64,000 nucleotides of DNA from Acidobacteriota bacterium (GTDB taxonomy: Bacteria > Acidobacteriota > Thermoanaerobaculia > Multivoradales > JBCCEF01), in assembly GCA_039028635.1 (NCBI GenBank), contig JBCCHV010000010.1, forward strand, positions 1 to 64,000. The letters run 5' to 3'. Position 1 is the stretch's first letter; each line of letters opens with the position of its first letter. A model generated the notes under the pieces. That model was not told the origin of the DNA, did no database searches, and saw only the letters and a list, made by a program, of their open reading frames with translations. Shown one piece after another: positions 33,579-42,925 of the stretch. The translations under genes were made by a program, and so were the position numbers.

Positions 33579-34709
33579 CTACCCCCCGGTCTTGACCAAC
33601 TCGAACTCGGTGACCGGGCCGGGCTCCGGGTCGGTTTTGTCGAGGATCTGCCACGCCGCGCCATCGGGGCCGATGAAGACGAAGCCGCGCTCGCCGAATT
33701 CGTTGTTGCGGATCTCTCCTGGCTGGATGCCCTGGTCGATCAGCAGGTGCCGCACTTTCTCGAGCTTCGGGGTGTAGAGGGAGTGCAGGGTGATGCCCAA
33801 CTCGCCAGGACGCTGGCGGGCGGTGCGGTCGGGCTTTGGGCCGGTGGGTAGGAAGAATTTGAGCTTGCCGCAGATGTTGTTGGGGGAGACGAAGCCGCGG
33901 TACCAGTGGCTGGTGCCGGGGGCCATGTCGAAGACGCGCTGGGGGCCGTCTTGCCAGTCGCCGTCGAGGACGACCCCGCCTTCGTCGCGGAAGCCGAGGG
34001 CGTCGCGGTAATAGTTGGTCATTTCGCCGAGGTCTTCGCCGTCGACGATGAAGTCGTGGTGGGTGAACTCACTGGTGGCGAGGGGCGAGTGGTCGCCGAT
34101 GGTGCCGTAGCCGGGGATCTGGTAGCCATAGCGCTGGAAGAAGACGTGGTGGAAGAGCTCGCCGTAGACGGCGGTTTCGCGCACGCCGACGGGGCGGTTG
34201 AAGAAGCTCGGGTCGCCTTCGGTGAGGCTGTAGAGGTCGTCGTAGACGGGCTCGATGGGCAGCCAGCGCTCGCCCGCCTTGCGGGCAGCGCGGTAGGTGT
34301 CGACGAGGCGAAAGATGTCGGTCGTGCGCATCACGGCCATGCGCATGCCGAGGGTTTCCGGCGGTGCATAGCCGACCCCGGGGCCCAGCGGCTCGGCCCA
34401 CTCCAGGATGCGCACCAGGCCGTGGCTGGCGATGTCGCCGTTCTGCATGCGCACCGATTTGAGCGCGGACGGCACGCCGTAGAGGGCTTCGGCTTCGTCG
34501 GCGCTGAGCTTGCCGCGGGCCACTACCCGAAAGCCGAACTCGGCGAAGTAGCGTTCGTAGATGGCGGCGTCCTCGGCACCGACCATGACCTCGTAGACGC
34601 CGCTGATGCCGGTGTCGGGCGGCTCGACGGCTGAGGCCTCTTCGGCGCCCGCCACGATCGCCAGCCCGAGGACGAAAAGAACCGCGACCAGCCTCCGAAG
34701 CAGCTCCAC
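33579..34709 (-). CDS. Exported VOC (glyoxalase/dioxygenase-fold) protein
   Basis: 376 residues from a GTG five bases after the amidohydrolase stop. A signal peptide (~1-25, ending 'EEASA') targets it to the periplasm. Two VOC modules are visible, ~35-165 ('GVYEVMVGAEDAAIYERYFA') and ~205-370 ('HHDFIVDGEDLGEMTNYYRD', 'GITLHSLYTPKLEKVRHLLI'). VOC enzymes are usually cytoplasmic, so export is notable. It is the second gene of an operon with a dihydropyrimidinase-like enzyme and the broken lipocalin-like gene, so it may act on the same compound. Confidence 0.8.
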   Translation of the reverse strand: MELLRRLVAVLFVLGLAIVAGAEEASAVEPPDTGISGVYEVMVGAEDAAIYERYFAEFGFRVVARGKLSADEAEALYGVPSALKSVRMQNGDIASHGLVRILEWAEPLGPGVGYAPPETLGMRMAVMRTTDIFRLVDTYRAARKAGERWLPIEPVYDDLYSLTEGDPSFFNRPVGVRETAVYGELFHHVFFQRYGYQIPGYGTIGDHSPLATSEFTHHDFIVDGEDLGEMTNYYRDALGFRDEGGVVLDGDWQDGPQRVFDMAPGTSHWYRGFVSPNNICGKLKFFLPTGPKPDRTARQRPGELGITLHSLYTPKLEKVRHLLIDQGIQPGEIRNNEFGERGFVFIGPDGAAWQILDKTDPEPGPVTEFELVKTGG

Positions 34710-34713
34710 CGCC

Positions 34714-36189
34714 CTACCCCTTCGTCGGTCGGTGCAGATACTCGCCTCTGGCCGGGCCGACCACTTCGCCCTGGTCCCAGACCACCTCACCCCGCAGCAG
34801 AGTGGTCTTCACCCGGCCGGTGAGCTCCATGCCTTCGAAGGGGGTGTAGCCCTGGGTGGACTCGGATTCCGCGGCGCGCACGACGAAGGTCTCGTCCGGA
34901 TCGAACAGCACCAGATCGGCGTCGAAGCCGACAGCGACGTCGCCCTTGCGGTGGAGGCCGAAGCGACGCGCCGGGGTCTGGGAGGTGAGCTCGGCCATGC
35001 GGCCGTAGGAGAGGCCGCGCTTGCGGCCCTCGGTGTGGACTCCGGAGAGCAAGTACTCGGTACCTCCGAAGCCGGACTTGGCGAGGAAGATGTCGCCCGG
35101 GTTCTCGCCGCTGACCTTCCTTTCCGCCGAGCAGCAGGCGTGATCGCTGACGATCCAGTCGATGTCGCCGTCGAGCACCGCCTGCCAGAGGAACTCGACG
35201 TCTTCGCGCGGTCGAATCGGCGGGTTGACCTTGGCGTGGGGGCCGCAGGGGGCGTCGATGTCGAGCAGCAGGTGGCCGACGGTGGCCTCGCGGCGGAAGT
35301 GGATGTGCGGGAAGACGGTCTGCATCATGCGCGCCGCCTCGATCGCCTTGCGCGACGACAGGTGAAGCAGGTTGATGTTGAGGCAATCGGTCTCGTACGC
35401 CAGGTAGGAGGCGATCCAGATCGCCAACCCTTCCGAGTGCGGCGGCCGAGCGGCGCTGTAGGCTGCCAGGCCCTCGAGCTTGCCCTCGCGCTCCACCAAT
35501 TTGGTGTAGGCGCTCATGATCTCGGCGAGCTCGCAGTGCAGCGACAGGGAGATGCTCTCGGCGTGCTCGGGGCGCTCTTCCATCAGCTTGCGAATGCCGC
35601 GCATGACGAACTCGAAATGGGCGATGTCGTACTTTTCGTCCTCGCCGATCATCAAGAACTCGTTCTGCGAGTCGGAGCGGCCGTGGAGGCCGTAGCTGCC
35701 GTAGAACATGAAGATCTTGTAGGAACAGACGCCGAGCTCTTCGAACATCACCGGTAGCTCGTCGATGTGCTGCCCGGACATGGGTGCCAGATGGTAGGCG
35801 TAGTCGACGTGGAAGTTGCCGTCGCTGCGCTCGAGCACCTCGGGAAAGAACTCGCGGTAGGGGCCGCCGCGGTTGAGGTAGTACTGGCCGGTGCGCATGT
35901 AGTTGAGGCTCGAGGTCACCCCGCCCATGGCGGCGGCGCGGCTTTCGCTGCGAGCATCGGCGGAGAGCTCCTGGTAGATGCCAACGTGCATGTGGGCATC
36001 GACCAGGCCCGGGAAGGCGAGCTGTCCACCGCCATCGATCACTCGCCGGGCATCCTCCACCGCCAGCTCCGGCGCGATGGCGCTGAAGCGACCATCGGAG
36101 ACGGCGATGTCGGTAGCCAGCGGGTCGTCGACGCCGGGCCGCACCAGGCGGACGTTCTTGATCAGCAGGTCGTGGCTCGGTTCCGTCAT
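34714..36189 (-). CDS. Dihydropyrimidinase/hydantoinase-like amidohydrolase
   Basis: 491 residues with the complete cyclic-amidohydrolase metal site: H66 and H68 ('DAHMHVG'), the carbamylatable K158 ('CSYKIFMF'), H218 ('LSLHCE'), H276 ('NLLHLSS') and D349 ('VSDHACC'). Such enzymes open cyclic amides or imides (hydantoins, dihydropyrimidines, maleimides) using a binuclear Zn centre; allantoinase and dihydroorotase are related. No signal peptide. The leader contains two copies of TGATCGAGCGGT. It heads an operon with an exported VOC protein and a broken lipocalin-like gene. Confidence 0.92.
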   Translation of the reverse strand: MTEPSHDLLIKNVRLVRPGVDDPLATDIAVSDGRFSAIAPELAVEDARRVIDGGGQLAFPGLVDAHMHVGIYQELSADARSESRAAAMGGVTSSLNYMRTGQYYLNRGGPYREFFPEVLERSDGNFHVDYAYHLAPMSGQHIDELPVMFEELGVCSYKIFMFYGSYGLHGRSDSQNEFLMIGEDEKYDIAHFEFVMRGIRKLMEERPEHAESISLSLHCELAEIMSAYTKLVEREGKLEGLAAYSAARPPHSEGLAIWIASYLAYETDCLNINLLHLSSRKAIEAARMMQTVFPHIHFRREATVGHLLLDIDAPCGPHAKVNPPIRPREDVEFLWQAVLDGDIDWIVSDHACCSAERKVSGENPGDIFLAKSGFGGTEYLLSGVHTEGRKRGLSYGRMAELTSQTPARRFGLHRKGDVAVGFDADLVLFDPDETFVVRAAESESTQGYTPFEGMELTGRVKTTLLRGEVVWDQGEVVGPARGEYLHRPTKG

Positions 36190-36209
36190 GGTGGGTCTCT
36201 TGGATTCTG

Positions 36210-36247
36210 TGATCGAGCGGTTTCTGTGTGATCAATGATCGAGCGGT
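36210..36247. promoter_or_regulatory. Direct repeat in the amidohydrolase promoter
   Basis: TGATCGAGCGGT occurs at 36210-36221 and 36236-36247, 26 bases apart (about 2.5 helical turns), starting 21 bases before the start codon. A regulator-binding site is plausible, but no family can be named. Confidence 0.45.
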
Positions 36248-36336
36248 GAGAGACCTCGAAAGCTTGCCCTTCACGTCATCGCGACCATTCTTTCGCAAGG
36301 CTGTTGTTTCGCAGGGCAATGCGCCGCAACGAAGTT

Positions 36337-36367
36337 GCAGGCTGCCCGATTCGATCGAGCAGCCTGC
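36337..36367. terminator. Stem-loop after the TonB receptor gene
   Basis: Perfect nine-base stem GCAGGCTGC (36337-36345)/GCAGCCTGC (36359-36367), 13-base loop, about 85 bases past the receptor stop. No T run follows, so it may be a family-B repeat remnant (which uses the same GCAGCCTGC word) and not a classical terminator. Confidence 0.45.
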
Positions 36368-36451
36368 AGTCGGAGTCCCGTGGAGCAGCCCGGCTGCGGC
36401 ACGGTGCACGAGCCCGAAAACCTACGCCTCCGGGCCGTTGTCAATTCGCCT

Positions 36452-39211
36452 CTACCGACTCCCGAACTTGTAGTTCAGCCCGAGCACGAAGGACCGGCCC
36501 GGTGCCGGCGCGATCTGGAAGGGCAGGAAGTAGAGGTCGTCGGTCAAGTTCTCGATCCCCAGAGTGAGCTTGAGCGGATTGCCGCCGGCATCGATCGTAT
36601 AGCCGCCGCGCAAGGAGTGCTTCTCGAAGCCGTCGAGGGACTTCAAGATGCCGAACTGGGTGATGTTGCCGGTGGCCACCGACTCCGGACGCACCCGGGT
36701 GATGTCGTCGGCGAAACGGAATTCGTACTCGGAGAACCACTTGCCGGTGGCGTTGGTGTAGCGCAGGGCGAAGGTGCCCTGGAACGGCACCACCGAGCCG
36801 AAGGGAGCGTCGTCCGGCGTCCCCTCGAGATCGATCGGCAGATCCGAGCGGTTGTAGAACTGCTCGATGGTCTGGATCTCGGCCGGCGTCGGGTTCTTGT
36901 TCTGTCCTTCGAGCCAGGAGAGGGAGACGTAGGGCGTCAGGCTGCCGCGGTTGCCCACCGGGAAGGAGCCTTCGAAGTAGGCCTCGGTGCCCTCGAACTC
37001 GACCTCGGTGGCGTTGACCCGCTGGAAGAACAGGCCCACCGGGCTGAACACGCCGTTGGCCGGATCGGGGGTGAAGAACAGGGTCGGAGTGACGATGCCG
37101 TCGATGTAGTTGTCGATCTCGTTCCGGAACCAGGCGAGGGAGCCGCGCCAATTGCCCTGATCGACCTTCACGCCGAGGTCGATGCTGGTGCCCTCCTCAG
37201 GCTCGAGGAACGGGTTGGGCACGCTCTGCACGCCGAAGAAGCCGGAGCCGAAGTTGCGCACCAGGTAGCGCACCGTGACCTCCGGCTCGCGGTAGCTCTC
37301 GCCCCAGCGCACGTAGGGGGAGATTCCCGCCGGCAGGAAGAAGGTGAGACCGACATTGCCGGTGACGACGTCGTTCGAGGTCGAAAAGTCCTGGCCGTCG
37401 CGAATCGCCTGCACGAAATCGGCGACGCCGTCGAGGTTGAAGCCGAAGTCGCTCTCGAGACGGTTGGCGAGCTCGCCGGAGGCGATACCCAGGAAGCCGA
37501 GCTCGCTGCCCCCCGGCAGCGGATAGCCGTCCGTCGCCTGGGCGGTGGACTCCCAGTCGTCCCAGCGCACGCCGGCCGCAACGCGCACCACCTCGTGGGG
37601 CTGCCACTCGAGCTGGGCGAAGGCGGCGAGGTTCTCGTAGTCGGTGTCCGGGGTGGTGGCGCCGACGACCGTCGAGGTCACCGTGCCGGCACCGTTGAAG
37701 GCGTCGCGGGTGAAGGTGTCCTCGGACTCGTCCTTGAGGTACTGGATGCCGGTGGTGATGAGGGCGTTCTCGGAGGCCGCCAGATTGAGCTGGACCTCGG
37801 CGCCGGTGCTGGTGATGCTGTTGAGGGTGGTCGAGAAGGTACCGCCGGAGTTGAAGGTGGACGGATTGCCGGTGAAGGACAGGCTGCGATCCGGGTTGGT
37901 GACGAAGGACGAGCCCTCGTCGATGTTGAAGCGCCGGTCGTTCTGCGGCCGCTCGAACTCCTGCTGGTAGACGCGCACCGCCACCCGCGGTAGCCAATCG
38001 GCGATCTCAGAGCCCTCGTAGCGCAGGGTGAGCTTGGTGAAGTCGCGGAAGTTGTTGCTGGTGCGGTTGTTGCTGAAGGGCGGACCGCTGAAGGCGAAGC
38101 CGAGATCCTCGTGCTCGCTCAGCAGGTAGGTGGCGCGAAGCGAGTGGGTGCCGTTGAAGTAGCGCCAGAAGTCGAGGCGGCCGTTGGTGCCCTCGCCCTG
38201 ACCGTTGCGGATCTCGCCGTTTTCCCCAAGGGACCAGATGGCGTAGGTGTTGGCGTTGCCGGCGAGGAGGTTGGAGACCTCGCCCAGGGCCAGCACTTCT
38301 TCGGTGGTGATGGCGTCGCCGCCGATCTCGTAGTCGTCCTGATCGAAGACCGAAGCGCTGGCCTGCAAACCCCAGGCCTCGGTGCCGTAGCTCAGGCTGC
38401 CGAACTGCCGGTTGAAGCCGCCGTTGTCGTTGTAGCCGAGGTCGAGGATGGCGTCCCAGGTGGCGCCGCTCGAGGGGCGCGACGGGGCCTTGGTGATCAG
38501 GTTGATGGTGCCGGCGTGGGCGTCGGTGCCGTAGAGGCTGGAGCCGGCGCCGCCCACCACCTCGATGGCGGCGAGCTGGGTGACGTCGATCATGCCCGGC
38601 GACAGGCCGGTGGCGTTGGCGTCGATGCGCGAGTTGTTGATGCGCTCGCCGTCGAGCAGGAGGAGCAGCCGGGAGGACGACTGGCCGCGGTAGGTGGGCC
38701 GAGAGCGCGCCTGGTTCTGCTCGATGGACTGCATGTTGGGCACCCGCTCGTAGGCTTCCTGGACGGACTGCGGGCGGCGATCTTCGATGTCGGCGGAGCT
38801 GACCACAGTGACCGCCTGCGGGATCTCGACGATGGAGCGCTCGCCACGGGCGGCGGTGACGGTGAGCTCGTCGACCAGGGCACCGAGGGCGAGTTGGAAG
38901 TCGGCGGTGACTTCGGCCTGGGAGACGTTGACCGTCTCGGCGGAGTCAGCGAAGCCGTCGAGCTGGGTGCTGACGCGATAGGCAGCGGGAGCCAGATCGC
39001 TAAACTCGTAGTTGCCTTGGTCGTCGGTGACGGTGGTCTGACTGCGGCCGCTGGCGGTGTTGACGGCGGTGATGGTGACGCCCGGCAAGACGGCGCCGGA
39101 GGGATCTTTGACCTGACCTCGGAGGGTCTCCGCCGACAGCGTGGTCGGCGCCAGCATGGCGACGACGACGCCGAGGATCCATGCCCATCGAATGACTTGC
39201 GGCCTCAGCAT
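36452..39211 (-). CDS. TonB-dependent outer-membrane receptor with carboxypeptidase-regulatory N-terminal domain
   Basis: 919 residues. Signal peptide ~1-27; carboxypeptidase-regulatory-like beta domain ~28-110 ('GQVKDPSGAVLPGVTITAVN', 'GNYEFSDLAPAAYRV'); plug ~120-240 ('PQAVTVVSSADIEDRRPQSV', 'RLLLLLDGERINN', 'IEVVGGAGSSLYGTDAHAGT'); then a 22-stranded barrel ending 'GLNYKFGSR' with the terminal aromatic-x-x-x pattern. It imports a large or scarce ligand across the outer membrane using TonB energy. A GGGAG ribosome-binding site and a TGT-N12-ACA inverted repeat lie upstream, tying it to the catabolic operons. Confidence 0.93.
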   Translation of the reverse strand: MLRPQVIRWAWILGVVVAMLAPTTLSAETLRGQVKDPSGAVLPGVTITAVNTASGRSQTTVTDDQGNYEFSDLAPAAYRVSTQLDGFADSAETVNVSQAEVTADFQLALGALVDELTVTAARGERSIVEIPQAVTVVSSADIEDRRPQSVQEAYERVPNMQSIEQNQARSRPTYRGQSSSRLLLLLDGERINNSRIDANATGLSPGMIDVTQLAAIEVVGGAGSSLYGTDAHAGTINLITKAPSRPSSGATWDAILDLGYNDNGGFNRQFGSLSYGTEAWGLQASASVFDQDDYEIGGDAITTEEVLALGEVSNLLAGNANTYAIWSLGENGEIRNGQGEGTNGRLDFWRYFNGTHSLRATYLLSEHEDLGFAFSGPPFSNNRTSNNFRDFTKLTLRYEGSEIADWLPRVAVRVYQQEFERPQNDRRFNIDEGSSFVTNPDRSLSFTGNPSTFNSGGTFSTTLNSITSTGAEVQLNLAASENALITTGIQYLKDESEDTFTRDAFNGAGTVTSTVVGATTPDTDYENLAAFAQLEWQPHEVVRVAAGVRWDDWESTAQATDGYPLPGGSELGFLGIASGELANRLESDFGFNLDGVADFVQAIRDGQDFSTSNDVVTGNVGLTFFLPAGISPYVRWGESYREPEVTVRYLVRNFGSGFFGVQSVPNPFLEPEEGTSIDLGVKVDQGNWRGSLAWFRNEIDNYIDGIVTPTLFFTPDPANGVFSPVGLFFQRVNATEVEFEGTEAYFEGSFPVGNRGSLTPYVSLSWLEGQNKNPTPAEIQTIEQFYNRSDLPIDLEGTPDDAPFGSVVPFQGTFALRYTNATGKWFSEYEFRFADDITRVRPESVATGNITQFGILKSLDGFEKHSLRGGYTIDAGGNPLKLTLGIENLTDDLYFLPFQIAPAPGRSFVLGLNYKFGSR

Positions 39212-39365
39212 TTCAGGCTACTCCCTTCCCCCCGACGGGGACGTGTGTTCGTTCGCGCCCGGCTACCCCAACGCTTCCCTCATTCCCCGCGGGCACCACG
39301 AAACGACGCCGTTCTCTCGCAGGAGATCGGTCGTCGCGGCAGAGCGGAGCTCGGGGAAATGTCCA

Positions 39366-39387
39366 TTTGTCATACCAATAGTACATA
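39366..39387. promoter_or_regulatory. Inverted-repeat operator candidate TTTGT-N12-ACATA
   Basis: Same TGT-N12-ACA spacing as three other promoters in the window. It contains CAATAGTACA, identical over ten bases to the CoA-transferase operator at 14815 when read on the other strand. An overlapping GTACATATACTGTAC quasi-palindrome (39381-39395) may extend the site. Located about 155 bases before the TonB receptor start in an A+T-rich patch. Confidence 0.5.
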
Positions 39388-39419
39388 TACTGTACGGGAA
39401 GTCACAAAAGCGTGTCAAG

Positions 39420-40285
39420 GAAGGGGTTTTCGGACGGCTGGGTGGCCTGCTTTCGGGACGCTGCGGTGTGTCTCCTGCGTGGAAGGACGTGATGGCGGGC
39501 CGAGGTGGGGGAGGACACGGTCGAGTCTCGCTTCGCGAAGGCGATGCGGCGTGTCGTCCGCGTGGGGTGACGTGATGGCTGACGAAGTGGCGGAGGACGG
39601 TCGAGTCCGGCTTCGCGAAGGCGCTCCGCCGGCGTGCCCGCCTGGAACGATTCGATGGCTGACAAGTTGGGGAGGACGGTCGAGTCCGGCTTCGCGAAGG
39701 CGCTCCGCCGACGCGCCCGCGTGGGTCTACTCGGACTCCGAAACGGCCCGCGCCGGGCGGAGGCATAACTCGCTGCGCTCAAACAGATGCCTCCGCTTTT
39801 CCTCTGCGGGCCTGGGGTCGGACTTTGAATGCAAGTGCCCGCGGGCTCAGGCTACGCGCTTTCGCGAAGCCGGACTCGACCTCACCGTCTGTGCGCTTCG
39901 GGCCTGTCGCTGATCGGTGAGTCTCGAGACCGCGGTGGAGTGAACAATGAAAATAGGAGACGATAACGTCCCGTAGGTGGTCTCAGAGAGACGCCTTGGG
40001 GCAAGATAGAGCGGCTTGGTGGAGAAGATCACGACGGGCTAGGTTCGCGACGGGATCCCACTCCGACTCTCTCGACGGAGCTCTGAGTGAAGGGTCGGAA
40101 CTGATCCGCTCGACCCGAGAAGAGCTTTCATCAACGAATAACCGAGGAAGGTCTGAGATTCAGCGCCCAAGGCCCGAGGGAATGGCTTGAGAGACCGGGG
40201 GCCGCGATCGGGCGATAGGGACTCGAAGAGCAGGGTTCCGGCCGCTTCGGCGGTTCGCCGGAGGGAGGAAAGCAGGTGGGAGGAG
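39420..40285. other. Repeat-rich spacer between TonB receptor and giant VOC gene
   Basis: No gene supported. About 39451-39725 is a tandem array of three to four ~76-base units, each with 'GACGGTCGAGTC(C/T)(G/C)GCTTCGCG'-type cores and 'GACGTGATGGC'-type spacers. It leads straight into palindromic repeat A at 39731-39876. The remaining stretch 39880-40285 shows nothing identifiable. Confidence 0.65.
39731..39876 (+). repeat. Palindromic repeat A, copy 5
   Basis: Arms GCGGAGGCAT (39757-39766) and ATGCCTCCGC (39787-39796) pair perfectly. The right flank 'GCGGGCCTGGGGTCGGACTT' and 'TGCCCGCGGGCTCAGGCT' match copy 1. Confidence 0.85.
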
Positions 40286-42523
40286 CTAAGGCAGGACGAA
40301 CACCTTGTCGTCGATTTGCTGGTTGACGGCGAATTCTTGCCAGTGGATGTCAGCGGTTTTGGTGCCGTTGTAGTAGAGCCGGACGCGGGTGGGTTGGCGG
40401 AAGTGGGGGTTACGGTGCCAGCGGAAGTCGGAGTAGATGCGGTGGTGCCAGCCTTTGGGGGTGTCGAAGCCGACCCAGCGGACGCTGTAGTCGTGGCGGT
40501 CGATGGCGAAGCGGGTTGCGGAACCGGCGGGGTCGGTGACGCGCACGAAGTGGCAGGGGTGGCCTTCGATCTGGTCGTCGAGGAGGCGATCGACGGTGAA
40601 GCCTTGGTCGAGGGCGAAGCGCAGGATGCCGAAGCCGAAGGCGGAGGACCAGTCGCGGCGGGCCTGGTCTTCGTCGACGGGGCCGTTGGCGTCGTAGGTG
40701 CGCTGGCCGTCGTAGGCGGTCTGGAAGATGGCGTCGTCGCCGGCCCAGGCTTCGAGGCGCACTTTGCCGTTGGCGGTGTGGGCGTCGCCGGAGCGATCCG
40801 GAAAGACGCGCCACATCCGGTAGCGGTCGGCGAAGCGCGAGGCGCGAGGGTCACCCTGCTCGCTGAAAACCGCCTGGCCGGCGAGGCGCAGGGTCTGCGG
40901 CCGGCGCCAGGCCTCGCCGCCGGCGGCGAGGATGGCGCGCTCGACGATGTCGGTGGCGCTCAACGTGTCCGCTTCGGCGGCCGGCTCGAAGATCTCGATC
41001 AGGAAGCCATTGGGGGCGAGCAGGGTGACGGCGCGGTGGGTACCGAGCTCGGGGCTTTCGTACTGCACCGGACCGGCGACGATCTCGGTGCCGGCGGCGT
41101 GGGCACGGCGCAGGATTTCGTCGAGGTCCTGAGTCGGAAAGCTCCAGGCCACCATGCCCTGGTTCGGCGGCCGCGGCGCGACGCCGCTGTCGGGCAGGGC
41201 GCCGTCGCGGAAATCGATGAACAGCAGGTGCCCATCGCGCGCCCCCATGGCGTAGACGATGGAGAAGCGGAAGACGGTGCCGTCGGGCACCGCCAGGGCG
41301 CCTTTGGAGCCGTGGCTGCGCCACTCGCGATCGCTGCGCAGTTCCATGCCGAGGACGTCGGTGTAGAAGGCCAGCACGGCGTCGGAGTCGCGAATGCTCT
41401 GCGCCGAGTAGACCGGTCCGCCGCGCCCGGTGGCGCTGTCGACGGGGCCGAGCTGGCTCATGCCGTCGAGGCGCGAGATGCCCACCGCGTGCATGAAGTC
41501 GGGCGCTTTGAAGATGGTCTCCTGGATGCGGTACTTGGTGCCGTCGGGCCGCGGCACGGTGTACTCGGACATCGGGTTCATGGCGTCGTGGCCGGCTTGG
41601 CGCAGCTCGGCGTCCCAGGTGGGTAGATCGAGGGTGGGGTAACCGGTGGAGAAGGGACCGGGCTCGCGGGCATCGTAGGTGGTGTGGACGAGCGGCGTCG
41701 GGCGGTCGACGTGAATCAGTCGAAGGCGCACGGTGCCCGGCGCCCCGGGCCGCTCGAGCAGGTAGAGGTCCCAGCCGAGGTCGTCCGGCAAGCCCCACAG
41801 GGTGGCCTGCCGACGGCGCACCGAAGGCTCGAGGTCGAGGGGGCCGCGCATGCTGAGGCCGAGACCGTCGCGGTAGAACTCGAGGAAGGTGTCGAGGTCG
41901 TGGGTGAGGTAGGTGGCGATGGCCAGGGGGCCGGCGAGGGCATCGACGGCGGAGGTTTTGGGAGCGAGGGCGTCGGGCGGCGATGCGGCCGGATTTTTCT
42001 CGGACTCGACGATCTCGTAGAGCACGACGAGGTGGCCGTCGTAGTCGATGAAGGCGCGTTCCCAGAAGGAGAATTCTTGGCCGGTGACGAATTTGGGCGC
42101 GGTGGTTTCGAGACCGAGGGCTTCGAGGCGCTCGAAGTCGCGCTCGAGATTGCGGCTGCGAATGACGGCGGCGCTCATCAGCGGGCGCCCCGCTTCGGGC
42201 AGCTCCATGCCGCGCACTTCGGTGAGGGCGAGGGTGCGCACTTGCTCGGTTCCGGCGCTCAGGGTGGCGAAGCGGATTTTGGCGTCGCGGTCGATTTTGA
42301 AGACCGGGTAGGAGTAGGAGTCAGGACCGCTTTCGGAGACGCCGTCGAGGTGGAAGCCCAGGATGTCGCGGTAGATGGTGAGGGCGCGGTCTAGGTCGGC
42401 GACGACGAGGGTGACACGTTTGAAGGTGGCGCCTTCGTAAGGGTTTTCTTCTTGAGCTGCGGTGGCGACACCGGTCGCGAGGATCAGGAGGAGTGTTGCC
42501 AGGAGCCAGGTTGGTTTTCGCAT
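40286..42523 (-). CDS. Giant exported multi-VOC protein with C-terminal lipoprotein-carrier-like domain
   Basis: 745 residues. Signal peptide 1-22. At least three VOC units follow: ~35-170 ('VTLVVADLDRALTIYRDIL'), ~195-330 ('ATYLTHDLDTFLEFYRDGLG') and ~365-520 ('QSIRDSDAVLAFYTDVLGME', 'GFLIEIFEP'). The last ~210 residues ('IVERAILAAGGEAWRRPQTL' onward, with 'GQAVFSE') match the LolA/outer-membrane-lipoprotein-carrier style of beta-barrel domain. Such a fusion of periplasmic VOC repeats with a lipid-carrier-like fold is unusual. It may bind or convert a hydrophobic molecule and carry it across the periplasm. The same C-terminal fold ends the PQQ-propeller protein at 56896. Confidence 0.78.
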   Translation of the reverse strand: MRKPTWLLATLLLILATGVATAAQEENPYEGATFKRVTLVVADLDRALTIYRDILGFHLDGVSESGPDSYSYPVFKIDRDAKIRFATLSAGTEQVRTLALTEVRGMELPEAGRPLMSAAVIRSRNLERDFERLEALGLETTAPKFVTGQEFSFWERAFIDYDGHLVVLYEIVESEKNPAASPPDALAPKTSAVDALAGPLAIATYLTHDLDTFLEFYRDGLGLSMRGPLDLEPSVRRRQATLWGLPDDLGWDLYLLERPGAPGTVRLRLIHVDRPTPLVHTTYDAREPGPFSTGYPTLDLPTWDAELRQAGHDAMNPMSEYTVPRPDGTKYRIQETIFKAPDFMHAVGISRLDGMSQLGPVDSATGRGGPVYSAQSIRDSDAVLAFYTDVLGMELRSDREWRSHGSKGALAVPDGTVFRFSIVYAMGARDGHLLFIDFRDGALPDSGVAPRPPNQGMVAWSFPTQDLDEILRRAHAAGTEIVAGPVQYESPELGTHRAVTLLAPNGFLIEIFEPAAEADTLSATDIVERAILAAGGEAWRRPQTLRLAGQAVFSEQGDPRASRFADRYRMWRVFPDRSGDAHTANGKVRLEAWAGDDAIFQTAYDGQRTYDANGPVDEDQARRDWSSAFGFGILRFALDQGFTVDRLLDDQIEGHPCHFVRVTDPAGSATRFAIDRHDYSVRWVGFDTPKGWHHRIYSDFRWHRNPHFRQPTRVRLYYNGTKTADIHWQEFAVNQQIDDKVFVLP

Positions 42524-42639
42524 GGGTCGGGTTCTCCTTGGGTTCTACTGGCTCGGACTTTGAAATTCGCGATTGCGGTTGTCGGTGAGAGCCGAGGCTC
42601 TGCCTGACCAACGCTCCGCCAACGCGCCCGCGTGGAGCG

Positions 42640-42770
42640 CCTCAGACTCCGGGACGGCCCGCTCCAGGCGGAGGCATAACTCGCTGCGCTCAAACAAATG
42701 CCTCCGCTTTTCCTCCGCGGGCCTGAGCTCGGACTTCCAAGTACTTGCCCGCGGGCTCAGGCTCCGCTCT
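42640..42770 (+). repeat. Palindromic repeat A, copy 6
   Basis: Arms GCGGAGGCAT (42668-42677) and ATGCCTCCGC (42698-42707) pair perfectly. The loop 'AACTCGCTGCGCTCAAACAA' is nearly that of copy 5. Confidence 0.85.
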
Positions 42771-42846
42771 TGGACAGACAGAGCCTCGGCCGGACCGAAG
42801 GTCTCGAAGGCGCTATTGGTGGGGGTAGGTCTGAGCGTGGAGAGGC

Positions 42847-42925
42847 AGACACGATGCCTCCGCTTTTCCTCTACGGGCCTGGGCTCGGACTCCCAACAGC
42901 TTGCCCGCGAGCTCAGGCTCCGCTC
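42847..42925 (+). repeat. Palindromic repeat A, copy 7 (left arm lost)
   Basis: Only the right arm ATGCCTCCGC (42854-42863) and the right flank 'CGGGCCTGGGCTCGGACT' remain. Confidence 0.75.

Noticed and set aside
38111-39913. 600-codon open frame opposite the TonB receptor
   Set aside because: Mirror of the receptor gene that runs on through intergenic repeats; no domain features.
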